Made by a program: the position numbers and the translations under genes
The notes under the pieces: model-generated
Database searches by the model: none
What the model was told of the DNA's origin: nothing
What the model saw: only the letters and a program-made list of their open reading frames with translations
NCBI GenBank assembly: GCA_934402375.1
Contig: CAKRUB010000003.1
Span: 1 to 64,000 of the forward strand
Direction of reading: 5' to 3'
Length of the DNA: 64,000 bases
Source of the DNA: an uncultured Acetatifactor sp.
GTDB lineage: Bacteria; Bacillota; Clostridia; Lachnospirales; Lachnospiraceae
In this document: positions 11,601 through 20,226 of the stretch, piece by piece
Numbering within the stretch: the first letter of the stretch is position 1
How the letters are laid out: each line of letters opens with the position of its first letter

Positions 11601-11993
11601 CAACTGAGAAGCCGGATCCACCTTACCGACAGTAAAAGGTGCCACAATCCTATTTTCCGGAATGCAAACCAATGATTTGTCATACAGATTTTCAATATAA
11701 TAATCATAAAATTCGTCTTCCTTTTTTACGCAAGAAACAACCTTATACTTCTCCTTCTCATACAGAACAATTGACCCAATAAAAAACTGGCATCTTTGCA
11801 CCATCGAAGTTGGAAGTGGGGCGGTTTGCGGGAAGTTATCGTAGTACACTCGATAATTAAATGGGTCATTAAACACAACCTCGACAGTATCTGCGAAGCT
11901 ATCTATTTTATTAATCTGCCCCATCAAAAAATCACGCGGATTAATCATGTCATGATCAATCGGACAGCGCACATACATCTTCTCTAATAACAT
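8655..11993 (-). CDS. SNF2-family helicase/translocase, DpdE-like (1112 aa)
   Basis: Large Swi2/Snf2-type DNA translocase. Seen: motif I DEVGMGKT near residue 200, DEAH in IDEAHRLL, motif III LLLLSATPVQ, then the second RecA domain with SGGEGRNFQ and QRIGRLDRMGR (motifs V and VI, the HepA/RapA pattern). A long C-terminal part without a recognised domain follows. The start is preceded by AAAGGGTGAGACT. It lies 18 bases after the AddB-like gene and its stop overlaps the next start. Known: SNF2 ATPases occur as the motor in DISARM (DrmD), dpd (DpdE) and several other defence islands. The order SNF2, RecQ-like, small protein, large ATPase matches DpdE-F-G-H. Inference: first component of the restriction or interference module paired with the Dnd modification genes. 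Confidence 0.8.
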   Translation of the reverse strand: MLLEKMYVRCPIDHDMINPRDFLMGQINKIDSFADTVEVVFNDPFNYRVYYDNFPQTAPLPTSMVQRCQFFIGSIVLYEKEKYKVVSCVKKEDEFYDYYIENLYDKSLVCIPENRIVAPFTVGKVDPASQLQHYEFQNPCWLFGRSIVTKTMNVLDNSIMGFKELAGCKIFLMPHQLKSIMRCLQEEVCRYMLADEVGMGKTIEAASILKVFFSRHSDVNALIVVPGSLLEQWKTELFLKFDLYEGKNENNNHITFAELETAAEKECKGQWDFTIIDEAHRLLRYKTYYEAFHRLSRNTSNLLLLSATPVQQKRSDYLDLLRLILPEKYDSCTKEQFDELAEKQGNITKAAAMVLSNIEDLDEAIRDSLEAEEDPHDNEDSEDFYEDILSGFKKLYKIVADEMLKEMYEKADFADEDLGLHHFKVAISYLCENYQIEKNIIRNRRDTLEDLPERQLTSLSYALDPDKNFYEYGAYQDLVTWITEKELTEEEFEKIFKPLFGAFFSSPWAFEQQVRHLEADGVIIPDRLRENLRRWKMYEQDIADNIVDVLDEPKEHTSRIVQTMYYLDEYATDSKVVLFTNYRETFELYEEMLADFYTEDGFSCFRRGMSTDELEVNVCKFQNDKNCTIMLCDESGGEGRNFQCADYVVHIDLPWDANAIEQRIGRLDRMGRESGRPIVSVVPYAEETLEEELFKFWDNGLKIFNHSLSGLEIIMNDINNAIVSAIIKDFRFGLINEIQNVIDRSERLKEEVREEQHFDTAAYIYRPMNQELISLVKYYNRNENKMFADAMLQWAMLSGFRDVVEKDEVISFNDNSFSTKSAENSLLIPPNWDSYFAQRQNQFISKIHELRQDKQDKKTSHYSRSIDGTFSRKKAIENDYIHFFAPGDDIFDCIVDNAMRSCRGQAAAFAMRASINWTGFVYTWSLYPNERLLIEKGVPLSYLSAFRNYLAVEQVQVPVRIRAEGDIADEKVIREFNLMLQRDFESSKDDIDHLGRRSRNEGFLHVFSQHRAANIDYFRSAYPQERWDDLVKKSRKVSKDKALKALREQSHTAEAKAEMDRILTSMIATSEYYNQELGDYDKMKEIYDVVLESLTKPTVRLESACFVWMVKK

Positions 11994-12011
11994 AGTCTCA
12001 CCCTTTCATCG

Positions 12012-14675
12012 TTAGTTTCTTCCATACTTGTATGGTTCCAAACAAATCTCTCTTACCGCACAATACTGACACCACTCGTCACAAGATTTTTCATACCCCG
12101 CTGCGTTAACACGATTACTAGCCAATCTTGTTTCTATTTCCCCTTGAGGAACATCCTTGAAATATCCAGAGAAAGCTCCATCCCCATTACCTAATTGAAG
12201 ATATATAAATTCTTCTCGTTTTTTCATATATATATCATCTATTGGACTTATCATAGGGAATGTTGTATTGTTCCTTAACACACTTTTCTGCAAATATTTT
12301 TTTGCATTCGTAATAATATCCATACGCTCAGTATGCATATCTTTTACAAACTCAAATTTTCGTTCCAGCTTTCTGTACTCGTCATTTAAGGTAACAAGCA
12401 GCATATCTTCCGTTGCAATCTGACCTTGAAGCGTCACCCTAGCCGCGTTCTCCAACAATATTTCCAAATATTTTAAGAGCAAAAAATGATCTCTGAACAC
12501 TGCTCTCTTTTCGATTGTAGATTCCAAAAGGAATCTATATTTACAAATCCGATAACGATAGAAATCATATTGTCCATAGTTGTTAGTTGTATCAATATCG
12601 AAACGGAAACGCCTTACTGCTTCTGGTAATATTCCAGCAGGTTCTGTTTTGGGATATGTCTTTTTTGCCTCAAGAATCTTCAGCAAATAAAACATCTCAT
12701 TCTCTCTGTCATCAACATTTTTTACATAGCTTAGTTTAAACTTAACCCTATTAAACTGAAGACCATATATTAACGCATAACGTTTAAAATTCTTATATTC
12801 TCTTCTGGATTTAACGTAAACCTGATACTTCCAATCTATAGGATCCTGTGCAACTTCAAAGAAAGTCACATCTAAAGGCCATGGAAATCTGTCTCTACGA
12901 GTCACGTTTATATCATTATCCGAAAGACATGCAAAGTGATATACAATATCTTTATTTTGTTTTCTGCTCTTTAATATATCACCGTCAATCTGCTCAAAAT
13001 CTCTGACAATCCAATTGGCACTAATGCCCTTCTTAGCCTCTTGTTTCAGATAATATGCCATCGTCTCTTTCAGAACATCAAAAGAACTGGTAGCATCAAT
13101 TTTATCTACTTCTTCCAGTCGAATGAGAACACGCTTAACGACATCTCTAAATTCCTCCTCTAAGTCTTCTGCCTCAAGTATTCTTGTTTCAAGAAACTCT
13201 TTTATTCTCCTATAAAACTTTTTAAAGTTATTTTCTGTATCTTCAAAATCAGCATAAAAAGGCTTTGTAATTTGATCTAATTGTTCAAGTGCAGCAACCA
13301 GTGTATCTATTTCCTCTGATGTAACATCAAAGTATACCAATCTACTTCCTATACGTTTTTCAGTCGCATCTTTCTCTGCTTTTCCAATTCTCTTCTTAAG
13401 TTTTCCTAATAAATCTATAATCTGCTCTATTGTATCCGCACGTACAAAGAATTCTTTTGTTCTATTGAAAATAGAGTAAAGCTTTCCCGGAGTTTCCTCT
13501 TTTATAAATCCCGAATTCAGACATTCAACAATATCATTCATGTTTTCAATCTGAATTCCACCTTCCTCTGCATTCCACATATTGGTGATGGAAAGGAAAA
13601 AATGACCAAGCGGGTATGTCAAAAAATGACGTTCGCCAAATTGTTCAGGATAATAAATTTTGAGAATGTTATTTACACTGTTATTAGCCGCATAGAATTG
13701 TTCCTGCATATAATACAAAGTGGATCTTCTAGTATCTTTATCTCTTTCCTGACGTTTCAATGCATCCTCAAACACCCCTGCAACATAGCTGGCAAATTCT
13801 GTATTGTTATCAAACTCCAGAACTTCAAAAGGACATTCTTCTTCATTTTCTTCCGGATGTCCTTCTATTAAATTTGCCATTCTATCTGCTAATAGATTCC
13901 CCTCATAACTATTTGCCTGTAATGGGTTAGGCTTAAATTCATTAGTAAACTGACTCTTAATAGGCAAATCAAATGATGAATATACGTCTATCCATGTTTG
14001 ATATACATTCTTATACTGCTGCTGATAATTAAATAAAAGAATCACTCTTTTATACTTCGCTACCAAGTCAAGTGTTTGGAGAATCATTGGCGAAAATTGA
14101 TGTACTCCATGAACTACAATCGTATCAACATCAACAGCACTTATATCAGCTTCTTCACGCTCAAGTTTCATTCCCTCCCGAATTGCATTTTCAATATCAC
14201 TCTCAGAAAAATGTCTTTTCAACGTAAAAGCATGAACAAGCTCAGATTTACTTATTATTCTGTAAATCTCAACCAGATAACGTTGCTCTTCGGTCATCAA
14301 CTCAGTTCGCATTTCCTCAATGCTCATATCTAATTCAAACAGAATGCGTAAACTATTGCTGAGCTGTTTTCTATTGAATCTTAATGACTGCTTAATCTTC
14401 TCTTCGTTCTCTGCAATATTCAATCTATTGATAGCTTCATCCATTATTGTATACTGCTTGATTTTGCATTCGCTACTCTCCCAATAAGCAAAGAGTCCTT
14501 TTACCAAATTCTCAACCGTAGACACCTTGCCAGCTGTCATCTCTTCATAGGTTCCCATCATTCCGTTCGCCATTGTCTGTGACACACAAAAATGAGGACA
14601 ATTCTTTATGGAATCCCAGTATAATTCTTTATTTATTTCATATGGATTACTGTATGTATAAATAGAAAATGGCAT
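12012..14675 (-). CDS. AddB/RexB-like protein with C-terminal Cys cluster (887 aa)
   Basis: Probable partner of the NERD-UvrD helicase encoded just upstream. Seen: an N-terminal half that reads like an inactivated helicase fold (no good Walker A), and a C-terminal end with CDEWCQYC followed by EIC, plus an earlier YRICKYRF. Known: AddB and RexB carry a [4Fe-4S] cluster built from one upstream Cys and a C-terminal CxxCxnC set around a PD-(D/E)XK nuclease. The Cys pattern fits, but I could not identify the nuclease residues with confidence. The start follows GGAGGTATAAGGG, three bases after the helicase gene, so the two are co-translated. Inference: an AddAB-like helicase-nuclease dedicated to the defence island. 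Alternative: a Cas4-like or structural Fe-S protein. Confidence 0.65.
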   Translation of the reverse strand: MPFSIYTYSNPYEINKELYWDSIKNCPHFCVSQTMANGMMGTYEEMTAGKVSTVENLVKGLFAYWESSECKIKQYTIMDEAINRLNIAENEEKIKQSLRFNRKQLSNSLRILFELDMSIEEMRTELMTEEQRYLVEIYRIISKSELVHAFTLKRHFSESDIENAIREGMKLEREEADISAVDVDTIVVHGVHQFSPMILQTLDLVAKYKRVILLFNYQQQYKNVYQTWIDVYSSFDLPIKSQFTNEFKPNPLQANSYEGNLLADRMANLIEGHPEENEEECPFEVLEFDNNTEFASYVAGVFEDALKRQERDKDTRRSTLYYMQEQFYAANNSVNNILKIYYPEQFGERHFLTYPLGHFFLSITNMWNAEEGGIQIENMNDIVECLNSGFIKEETPGKLYSIFNRTKEFFVRADTIEQIIDLLGKLKKRIGKAEKDATEKRIGSRLVYFDVTSEEIDTLVAALEQLDQITKPFYADFEDTENNFKKFYRRIKEFLETRILEAEDLEEEFRDVVKRVLIRLEEVDKIDATSSFDVLKETMAYYLKQEAKKGISANWIVRDFEQIDGDILKSRKQNKDIVYHFACLSDNDINVTRRDRFPWPLDVTFFEVAQDPIDWKYQVYVKSRREYKNFKRYALIYGLQFNRVKFKLSYVKNVDDRENEMFYLLKILEAKKTYPKTEPAGILPEAVRRFRFDIDTTNNYGQYDFYRYRICKYRFLLESTIEKRAVFRDHFLLLKYLEILLENAARVTLQGQIATEDMLLVTLNDEYRKLERKFEFVKDMHTERMDIITNAKKYLQKSVLRNNTTFPMISPIDDIYMKKREEFIYLQLGNGDGAFSGYFKDVPQGEIETRLASNRVNAAGYEKSCDEWCQYCAVREICLEPYKYGRN

Positions 14676-14678
14676 CCC

Positions 14679-17600
14679 TTATACCTCCAAAAACCTACTC
14701 CAGCTCATGTTGGATTTTTTATCTGCATCTTTCATCCAGATACAATTTCTTATTGCCCTGGTCAATGCAACATAAAGAATTCTTGCTTCCTCACAGATTC
14801 GCTGACCAATCTCTTCCTGCGAATCATAATTTGAGTTACAATCTTTTTTATTTTCATCGACCTTAATGGAATAGGCCAACTTTGAACTACTGTAATTTAC
14901 ATCCGTATTAGCCTTTTTCAAATTATCAATGGCCTGAGCTGTAAACGGTAATATTACAGTTCCATATTCCAATCCCTTAGCCTTATGAACCGTTGTACAC
15001 AGAAACTTAACTCCCGTTGGGTCTTCTGTGACAGTTCTTGCAAGTTCCTGCTGCTTAGTTAAAACATTAATCTGAATAAAGTTTGCAATAACTGTTAACG
15101 TCAAATAGTCAACACTATATGACTTTATAATCTTCTCAATCAAAAGCTCATAATTAGACTTATAAAATCTTTGCTTATCAATATCATCACTATATTTATT
15201 CCATGGTTGCAATTTCTCAAATATAGTCTTAAGAACAACCAAAACTGGATTTGCCTGAGCATACGCAACTAATCCGTTCCAAGTTTTATTCATTCGTGCC
15301 ATGAAATACCTATCTAACGCATCAATCAGTTTTTCCGTCTGCGCCTTCTTTTCTTCATTTTGAAGTCCCTGGTACCAGAGTGGCATATCTACATAATTTG
15401 ACTCAATAAAGTTAACAAGACACACCGGATCATCAGGATTTGTCAATGCCATAAGCAACTTACAAAAATCAATAGTAGAATCTAACTGGTATAAATCTCC
15501 ACCAACTTTTGTCTCAATTTCTATCTCTTCGTCCAGTTCTTTACATCCTTTTATGATGGTTTCAATCTGCCAATTTTCTCTTACGAGTATAGCAATTGTC
15601 TTTTCTTCCTTGCTTAACCTTCTTGTGTTTTCTAATTCAAGAATTTTACCTTTTTCTCTTTTTAATAATCCAAGTAAAACTTCTAATTGTTCATCATTTT
15701 TCCCATGGAATGGCACGCATTCAAACAACTCTTCTTCCTTTGCTCCGCCAATCAAATTACTTACCAGATGATCCGCATCAAAAGTATACGGCAACCAAGC
15801 ACTGGCCCCCATCCTCTGGAAAATCTCATCCATTATTTCAAGCAATCTGGAATCCGTTCTATAATTTGTATTAATTGTATGTTCTTCCCACTTATCCGGA
15901 GTCGCATTTAATCTCTTAAACGCACTTATTGTCGCTCCACGGAAACGATAAATACTCTGTTTCAAGTCACCTACAACAAACAAATTACAATTCTCACCTA
16001 TAAGCTGCTGTATCTTCAAAAATGAATCTATTTGTGCATCGTCAGTATCCTGAAATTCATCAATAAAAATATATCTATAATCTAAATGTGTCTTTTCCTT
16101 ATCTTTCTGGTTAACAACATCATTCAGAATAATCATTGTCTCCCTTAAATCAATCTTATTATTTTCTTGTATTCTAGTCTCATACTCTATTTCTGCAGCA
16201 ATAATAACTTTCACTATTATTTCATTAAAAAATGGAAGCAATCCCGGCGCTTGACCTAACTCATCTTCTTTGATTTTCTTTATATCAATACTCTTGTTAT
16301 AAAGTTGGTTTGAGAACTCTACCAACATTCTTCTGAACTGATATAAGGGCAACTTTATTTCATTGATAAAGTTTGGATTTTCATCTTCTTTCTTTGCAAT
16401 GAAAGCATTCAAATACTTTTCATATATCTGCTCTTTTACATAGTCTCCGGAAGTAATTGCAAAATTATCACCTAATCCCATTTGCATGGATGCTTCCTTA
16501 ATAACCTCACGGGCAAATTTATGAATCGTCGAAATACGCATAAAATCCGTATCTTCAATGTATTTCAAAAACTTAGGATTAGATGTCAAAACGAAATAGT
16601 TAATAAACATCCGCTTGAGTCTATTCTTCATGTTGTCCGCTGCATCGTTTGTAAAAGTAACCATAGCAACATCATCAATCAAATTAACCGTTGGATTTTC
16701 ATATTTATTACAGAGGAAAGCAATTCTTGAAACCATCGAATATGTTTTTCCGGTTCCTGCTCCCGCTCTAACCAAAATATTCTTTTCCGGTGATACGTGC
16801 TCGATAAAATACTGTTGAATATTAAATGTACTTTTCTCCGCCAGTTTTTCTAACAGCTGTTTTTCTTCAAACGAGCAGTCTCCCTCATAAATTGTTGCAG
16901 GTTCTTCCAACATATCTGCCAAGTCTTCTACTACATACAATTCAAAATTAAATATTCTAAATGTGTTATTTTTTACAACAAACTCATTTTCCGCATCTCT
17001 TTGTAATTTAAGATTATTCTTTTCCGCTAATACTCCTTTTTCGTTCAATTCTCCTTCCAAAACATAGAGAATAGAATCTGCCATATCTTCAGAGGAAACA
17101 AAAATAATAGTTTTTGTGCCTTTCAAATAGCTATCTACGATATCATGAATCTGCTTTTTCGCAAGTTTCTTGGCATTGGCAACTACCACTGAATACGGAA
17201 CTTGACTGCTAAGTTCTAAAGGCTTTTTCATCTGAAAATGAGGTTCAAAGTGCTGTCTGATTTTTCCCATCAAATCATCATCCATTTCAGCATGAGGAAT
17301 GGATTTACACTGATTATATGCATTAAGCAACTTATCACCTAAACGAATTGGATCTGACAAATCTTCCTTAAAAAGAGTCAGTGCCTCTTCCGATACAATA
17401 TTTAACCTTTTATCGTAATATTCCTTCTTTGAAATAAAAGGATAACAAACCAAATCAAATATCAATGGACTAACATTGTACTTGTCGCTTATTAAATTTA
17501 GTAACCCAAATCTGTAAGCTCTCGCTTGTTTCTTTGGAGATTTCTCAGGTTTGTCATATCCCTGAATTATTATTTCATCTACGCCAGCTACATCAAAAAT

Positions 17601-17795
17601 ACTATCTGCTAGCCAACCTTTTACCTCAATAATAATCATTCCAACATTCTTCATTAGAACGCAGAAATCGAACTCTCTTCCATTAACCTCGCGGCTGTTG
17701 TATACAATAGCCTCTCCAGGAAGATTATCAGCAAGGCTCACCCAAACTTTACCTTCGCCTTTATATTCAGGTTTTTTATCTATCATCATTGCCAT
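14679..17795 (-). CDS. UvrD/Rep-type helicase with N-terminal NERD nuclease-related domain (1038 aa)
   Basis: Superfamily 1A helicase fused to a NERD domain. Seen: the N-terminal segment has EFDF at 41-44 and IIIEVKGW near 55-61, the D...ExK pattern of PD-(D/E)XK-related NERD domains. The helicase part carries motif I AGAGTGKT near residue 355, DEFQD motif II, a QSIYRFRGA motif III, TVHKAKGLEY and a VALTRA motif VI. Length and motif order resemble AddA/RexA with an added N-terminal nuclease-like domain. The gene starts 21 bases after the Mrr gene and ends three bases before the AddB-like gene. Inference: helicase arm of an AddAB-like DNA end-processing unit serving the phosphorothioate island. 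It differs from the housekeeping recombination helicase by the NERD domain and the low GC of its DNA. Confidence 0.85.
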   Translation of the reverse strand: MAMMIDKKPEYKGEGKVWVSLADNLPGEAIVYNSREVNGREFDFCVLMKNVGMIIIEVKGWLADSIFDVAGVDEIIIQGYDKPEKSPKKQARAYRFGLLNLISDKYNVSPLIFDLVCYPFISKKEYYDKRLNIVSEEALTLFKEDLSDPIRLGDKLLNAYNQCKSIPHAEMDDDLMGKIRQHFEPHFQMKKPLELSSQVPYSVVVANAKKLAKKQIHDIVDSYLKGTKTIIFVSSEDMADSILYVLEGELNEKGVLAEKNNLKLQRDAENEFVVKNNTFRIFNFELYVVEDLADMLEEPATIYEGDCSFEEKQLLEKLAEKSTFNIQQYFIEHVSPEKNILVRAGAGTGKTYSMVSRIAFLCNKYENPTVNLIDDVAMVTFTNDAADNMKNRLKRMFINYFVLTSNPKFLKYIEDTDFMRISTIHKFAREVIKEASMQMGLGDNFAITSGDYVKEQIYEKYLNAFIAKKEDENPNFINEIKLPLYQFRRMLVEFSNQLYNKSIDIKKIKEDELGQAPGLLPFFNEIIVKVIIAAEIEYETRIQENNKIDLRETMIILNDVVNQKDKEKTHLDYRYIFIDEFQDTDDAQIDSFLKIQQLIGENCNLFVVGDLKQSIYRFRGATISAFKRLNATPDKWEEHTINTNYRTDSRLLEIMDEIFQRMGASAWLPYTFDADHLVSNLIGGAKEEELFECVPFHGKNDEQLEVLLGLLKREKGKILELENTRRLSKEEKTIAILVRENWQIETIIKGCKELDEEIEIETKVGGDLYQLDSTIDFCKLLMALTNPDDPVCLVNFIESNYVDMPLWYQGLQNEEKKAQTEKLIDALDRYFMARMNKTWNGLVAYAQANPVLVVLKTIFEKLQPWNKYSDDIDKQRFYKSNYELLIEKIIKSYSVDYLTLTVIANFIQINVLTKQQELARTVTEDPTGVKFLCTTVHKAKGLEYGTVILPFTAQAIDNLKKANTDVNYSSSKLAYSIKVDENKKDCNSNYDSQEEIGQRICEEARILYVALTRAIRNCIWMKDADKKSNMSWSRFLEV

Positions 17796-17816
17796 GATGC
17801 TTACCCCCGATACGTA

Positions 17817-18641
17817 TTACTCAAAGAAATCCTCTTTAATCTTATATACTGTATAGGTCTGAACTTTTTCTAAACCAATTCCATATTTGATCATCAGTTC
17901 CGTGAGCAAATCTCCATCTATAAGCTTCAAACTCTTTTGCTGTTGTTTCTCAGCATAGTTTCTTGCTTCTTTTGTAAATGTGGCTGTTGTTATAAACACA
18001 CCTTTGTGAACATCCTGCATTGCTCCAACAAAGGCCTGCAGCAGTGGCCTGCCAATAGTGTTTCCACTATCATTTCTTTTTGCCTGTATATATATCTTAC
18101 TTAATCCAAGCTTATCCTCATAGATAACACCATCAATTCCGCCATCATGTGATTTACCTAACACATGACCAGATAATTCGTCGGATCCATATCCCATTTC
18201 ACGCAAGAGACTAACCACCAACTGTTCAAAGAAACTTGGATGGCAATCTAAAATATGATCTAAAATCTGACGCTTAATATTGTTTTTATAAAAAAGATAG
18301 GTAAGATCTATTTTTTCTTCTGGTAATAAATCGTCCCCTGATACAGATTTGTTTTTCTTTTTAGGTTCTTCTTTTTCAATCTGCCCTTCCTGATTTTGCT
18401 TCACCAATGCATAAAGGTTTCTCGTTCCCTTTTGACCAACAATGGTAAAGTATTTGACTGGTGATGCCCCTGGAAAATCTAATCCTTCGCAATGACATCG
18501 TAGTTTTGCATTGACTGCCGCCTCTGGATCCTTTGCCCCAAACTGGTATAAGTTCCTCTCTTTAATTTTTAAGTATGCTTCTTTATATGTTAACCTCTCA
18601 TTCTCTTTAAGAACTTCAACCAATGCATCTACAATTCTCAT
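17817..18641 (-). CDS. Mrr-type restriction endonuclease with N-terminal winged helix (274 aa)
   Basis: Modification-linked restriction endonuclease. Seen: residues 1-85 resemble a HARE/winged-helix domain (helix-rich, LTYKEAYLKI then a FP...YFTIVG hairpin). Residues 125-270 match the Mrr catalytic domain, with GGIDGVIYED, then IYIQAKRNDSG, the D...QxK arrangement of PD-(D/E)XK enzymes, and GVFITTATFTKEA. A Lys-rich linker separates the domains. Known: Mrr-family nucleases cleave DNA according to modification state, and HARE domains are thought to read DNA modification. Its place directly after dndA suggests it is tuned to the presence or absence of phosphorothioates. The gap to dndA is 11 bases. 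The fold call is firm; target preference is unknown. Confidence 0.85.
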   Translation of the reverse strand: MRIVDALVEVLKENERLTYKEAYLKIKERNLYQFGAKDPEAAVNAKLRCHCEGLDFPGASPVKYFTIVGQKGTRNLYALVKQNQEGQIEKEEPKKKNKSVSGDDLLPEEKIDLTYLFYKNNIKRQILDHILDCHPSFFEQLVVSLLREMGYGSDELSGHVLGKSHDGGIDGVIYEDKLGLSKIYIQAKRNDSGNTIGRPLLQAFVGAMQDVHKGVFITTATFTKEARNYAEKQQQKSLKLIDGDLLTELMIKYGIGLEKVQTYTVYKIKEDFFE

Positions 18642-18652
18642 ACATTCACCTT

Positions 18653-19846
18653 CTACAATTCTTCTCTCAATATCTTTATCAGCTGATTGACCTCTTCCTC
18701 TGTTGTATATTTGTTTAATGATATTCGTAACACCTTTGCAACCTTATCTTCCATTCCTAATGCAGTTATTACATATGATGGTTCCCCTGCGCTACACGCA
18801 GAACCAGTCGACAAAGCAAATCTGTCACTAACACGCTTAATGAATCTCTCGTTATTAAAATCCTTCTTATCAACCACTATGCTTATAATTCCAGGCAATC
18901 TATTATCTGATTTGTTTGTCAAAGAGATATCCTGTATTGCTGTTACACCAGCAACAAGCATCTGATCGAGGCGTAAGATTCTTGTTTCATTCGCAGCCAA
19001 ATCTCTTAATGCGATTTCTGCTGCCTTACCAAATCCAACAATATTATGAACAGCCAAAGTACCTGCTCTATAACCATTCTCCTGTTCTCCACCATGCATG
19101 AGTGCTGTAATAGGCGGAATTCCATATGCATCACTCTTTACAAAAGCTGCACCGACTCCCTTGGGACCATAGATTTTATGCGCCGAACATGATGCAAAAT
19201 CTAATCCTAAATCATGAACGTCTATTGACACTTTTCCAATGGCCTGTGTTAAATCAGAATGAATAGCGATCCCTTTCTTTGCACACAACTTGGCAATTTC
19301 AGAAATATTACTAATGGTTCCAACTTCGTTATTTACATAGATGACAGATACCATGGCAGTATTACTCTTAATTGCTTCATCTATTGCTGCAACCAGAATT
19401 TCACCAGTTTCAGTAATACCAACAAAGGAAGCCTCATAGCCTCTATCCACTGTTTTTTTGCCGCCAAATAAAGTCACCGTCGGGTCATTATTGGAATACA
19501 AATCACCATTGAGATACTTGCACGTATTCAAAGTAGCCTTATGTTCCGCAACTGATGTGATGATATGATTTTTTCCATCATCATAATAACGTCGATAGTC
19601 CATATACCCTTTGATGATAAAATTAGTGCTTTCCGTTGCCCCTGCTGTGAAAATAACTTCTTCCGAATTAGCTCCAATCAGCTTTGCAACATTGACACGT
19701 GCATCTTCTACCGCATTATGAGCATTAACCGCCTTACAATAGTATTTACTTGAAGGATTTCCATATTCTTCCCTAAGATAAGGAAGCATTGCATCCAACA
19801 CTTCTTCATCCACCGGAGATGTTGCACTATTATCAAAATAAATCAT
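18653..19846 (-). CDS. dndA: cysteine desulfurase DndA (397 aa)
   Basis: Class V aminotransferase-fold, PLP-dependent cysteine desulfurase that supplies sulfur for DNA phosphorothioation. Seen: N-terminal YFDNSATS, PLP lysine K224 in SAHKIYGPKG, and the sulfur-accepting cysteine C351 in STGSACSAGEP. Its start overlaps the end of dndE by four bases (ATGA). Known: DndA mobilises sulfur from L-cysteine and helps load the Fe-S cluster of DndC. General IscS/NifS enzymes share the fold; the dnd context makes DndA the best name. In many bacteria dndA leads the operon or is missing; here it follows dndE, an order also implied by the name DndCDEA. Confidence 0.9.
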   Translation of the reverse strand: MIYFDNSATSPVDEEVLDAMLPYLREEYGNPSSKYYCKAVNAHNAVEDARVNVAKLIGANSEEVIFTAGATESTNFIIKGYMDYRRYYDDGKNHIITSVAEHKATLNTCKYLNGDLYSNNDPTVTLFGGKKTVDRGYEASFVGITETGEILVAAIDEAIKSNTAMVSVIYVNNEVGTISNISEIAKLCAKKGIAIHSDLTQAIGKVSIDVHDLGLDFASCSAHKIYGPKGVGAAFVKSDAYGIPPITALMHGGEQENGYRAGTLAVHNIVGFGKAAEIALRDLAANETRILRLDQMLVAGVTAIQDISLTNKSDNRLPGIISIVVDKKDFNNERFIKRVSDRFALSTGSACSAGEPSYVITALGMEDKVAKVLRISLNKYTTEEEVNQLIKILREEL

Positions 19847-20223
19847 ACGGTATCTCCCACCCCTAATACTTGAAGTATATATTTATCCATATTTCCTGCA
19901 TGGTTATACATATCAAGTAATAACTCACTTCCTCTATCAATATGCGCCTTTACATATTTAGGAAAGAATTCCTCTTCCTGTAAATATCTTCCTTCAACTT
20001 CCTCAATTAGCACTTTAAAGTATGTTTCATTATCTCCGGTGATTGTCTGCCTATTTAAATCCAGTCCATCAGAATCCGATTCATAATCTGCTACAGACGT
20101 ATTTTCCTTAAGCGACCATGCAATAGCATGCTTCACTAGAGTATATGGCTTATAATTTGTTCTATTTTCCAACTCTTGGAATATTTCTTGAGTTCTCTTT
20201 GAAGTTTTTAATCTAAATATCAT
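19843..20223 (-). CDS. dndE: DndE, DNA sulfur modification protein (126 aa)
   Basis: Small DndE-family protein. Seen: the N-terminal basic FRLKTSKRTQ segment, a helical core, and a C-terminal HIDRGSELLLDMY stretch characteristic of the family; length is normal to slightly long. Known: DndE binds nicked double-stranded DNA and is required with DndC and DndD for sulfur insertion; in some systems it has nicking activity. It begins three bases after dndD and ends inside the first codon of dndA, so the three are co-translated. Confidence 0.88.
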   Translation of the reverse strand: MIFRLKTSKRTQEIFQELENRTNYKPYTLVKHAIAWSLKENTSVADYESDSDGLDLNRQTITGDNETYFKVLIEEVEGRYLQEEEFFPKYVKAHIDRGSELLLDMYNHAGNMDKYILQVLGVGDTV

Positions 20224-20226
20224 TGC

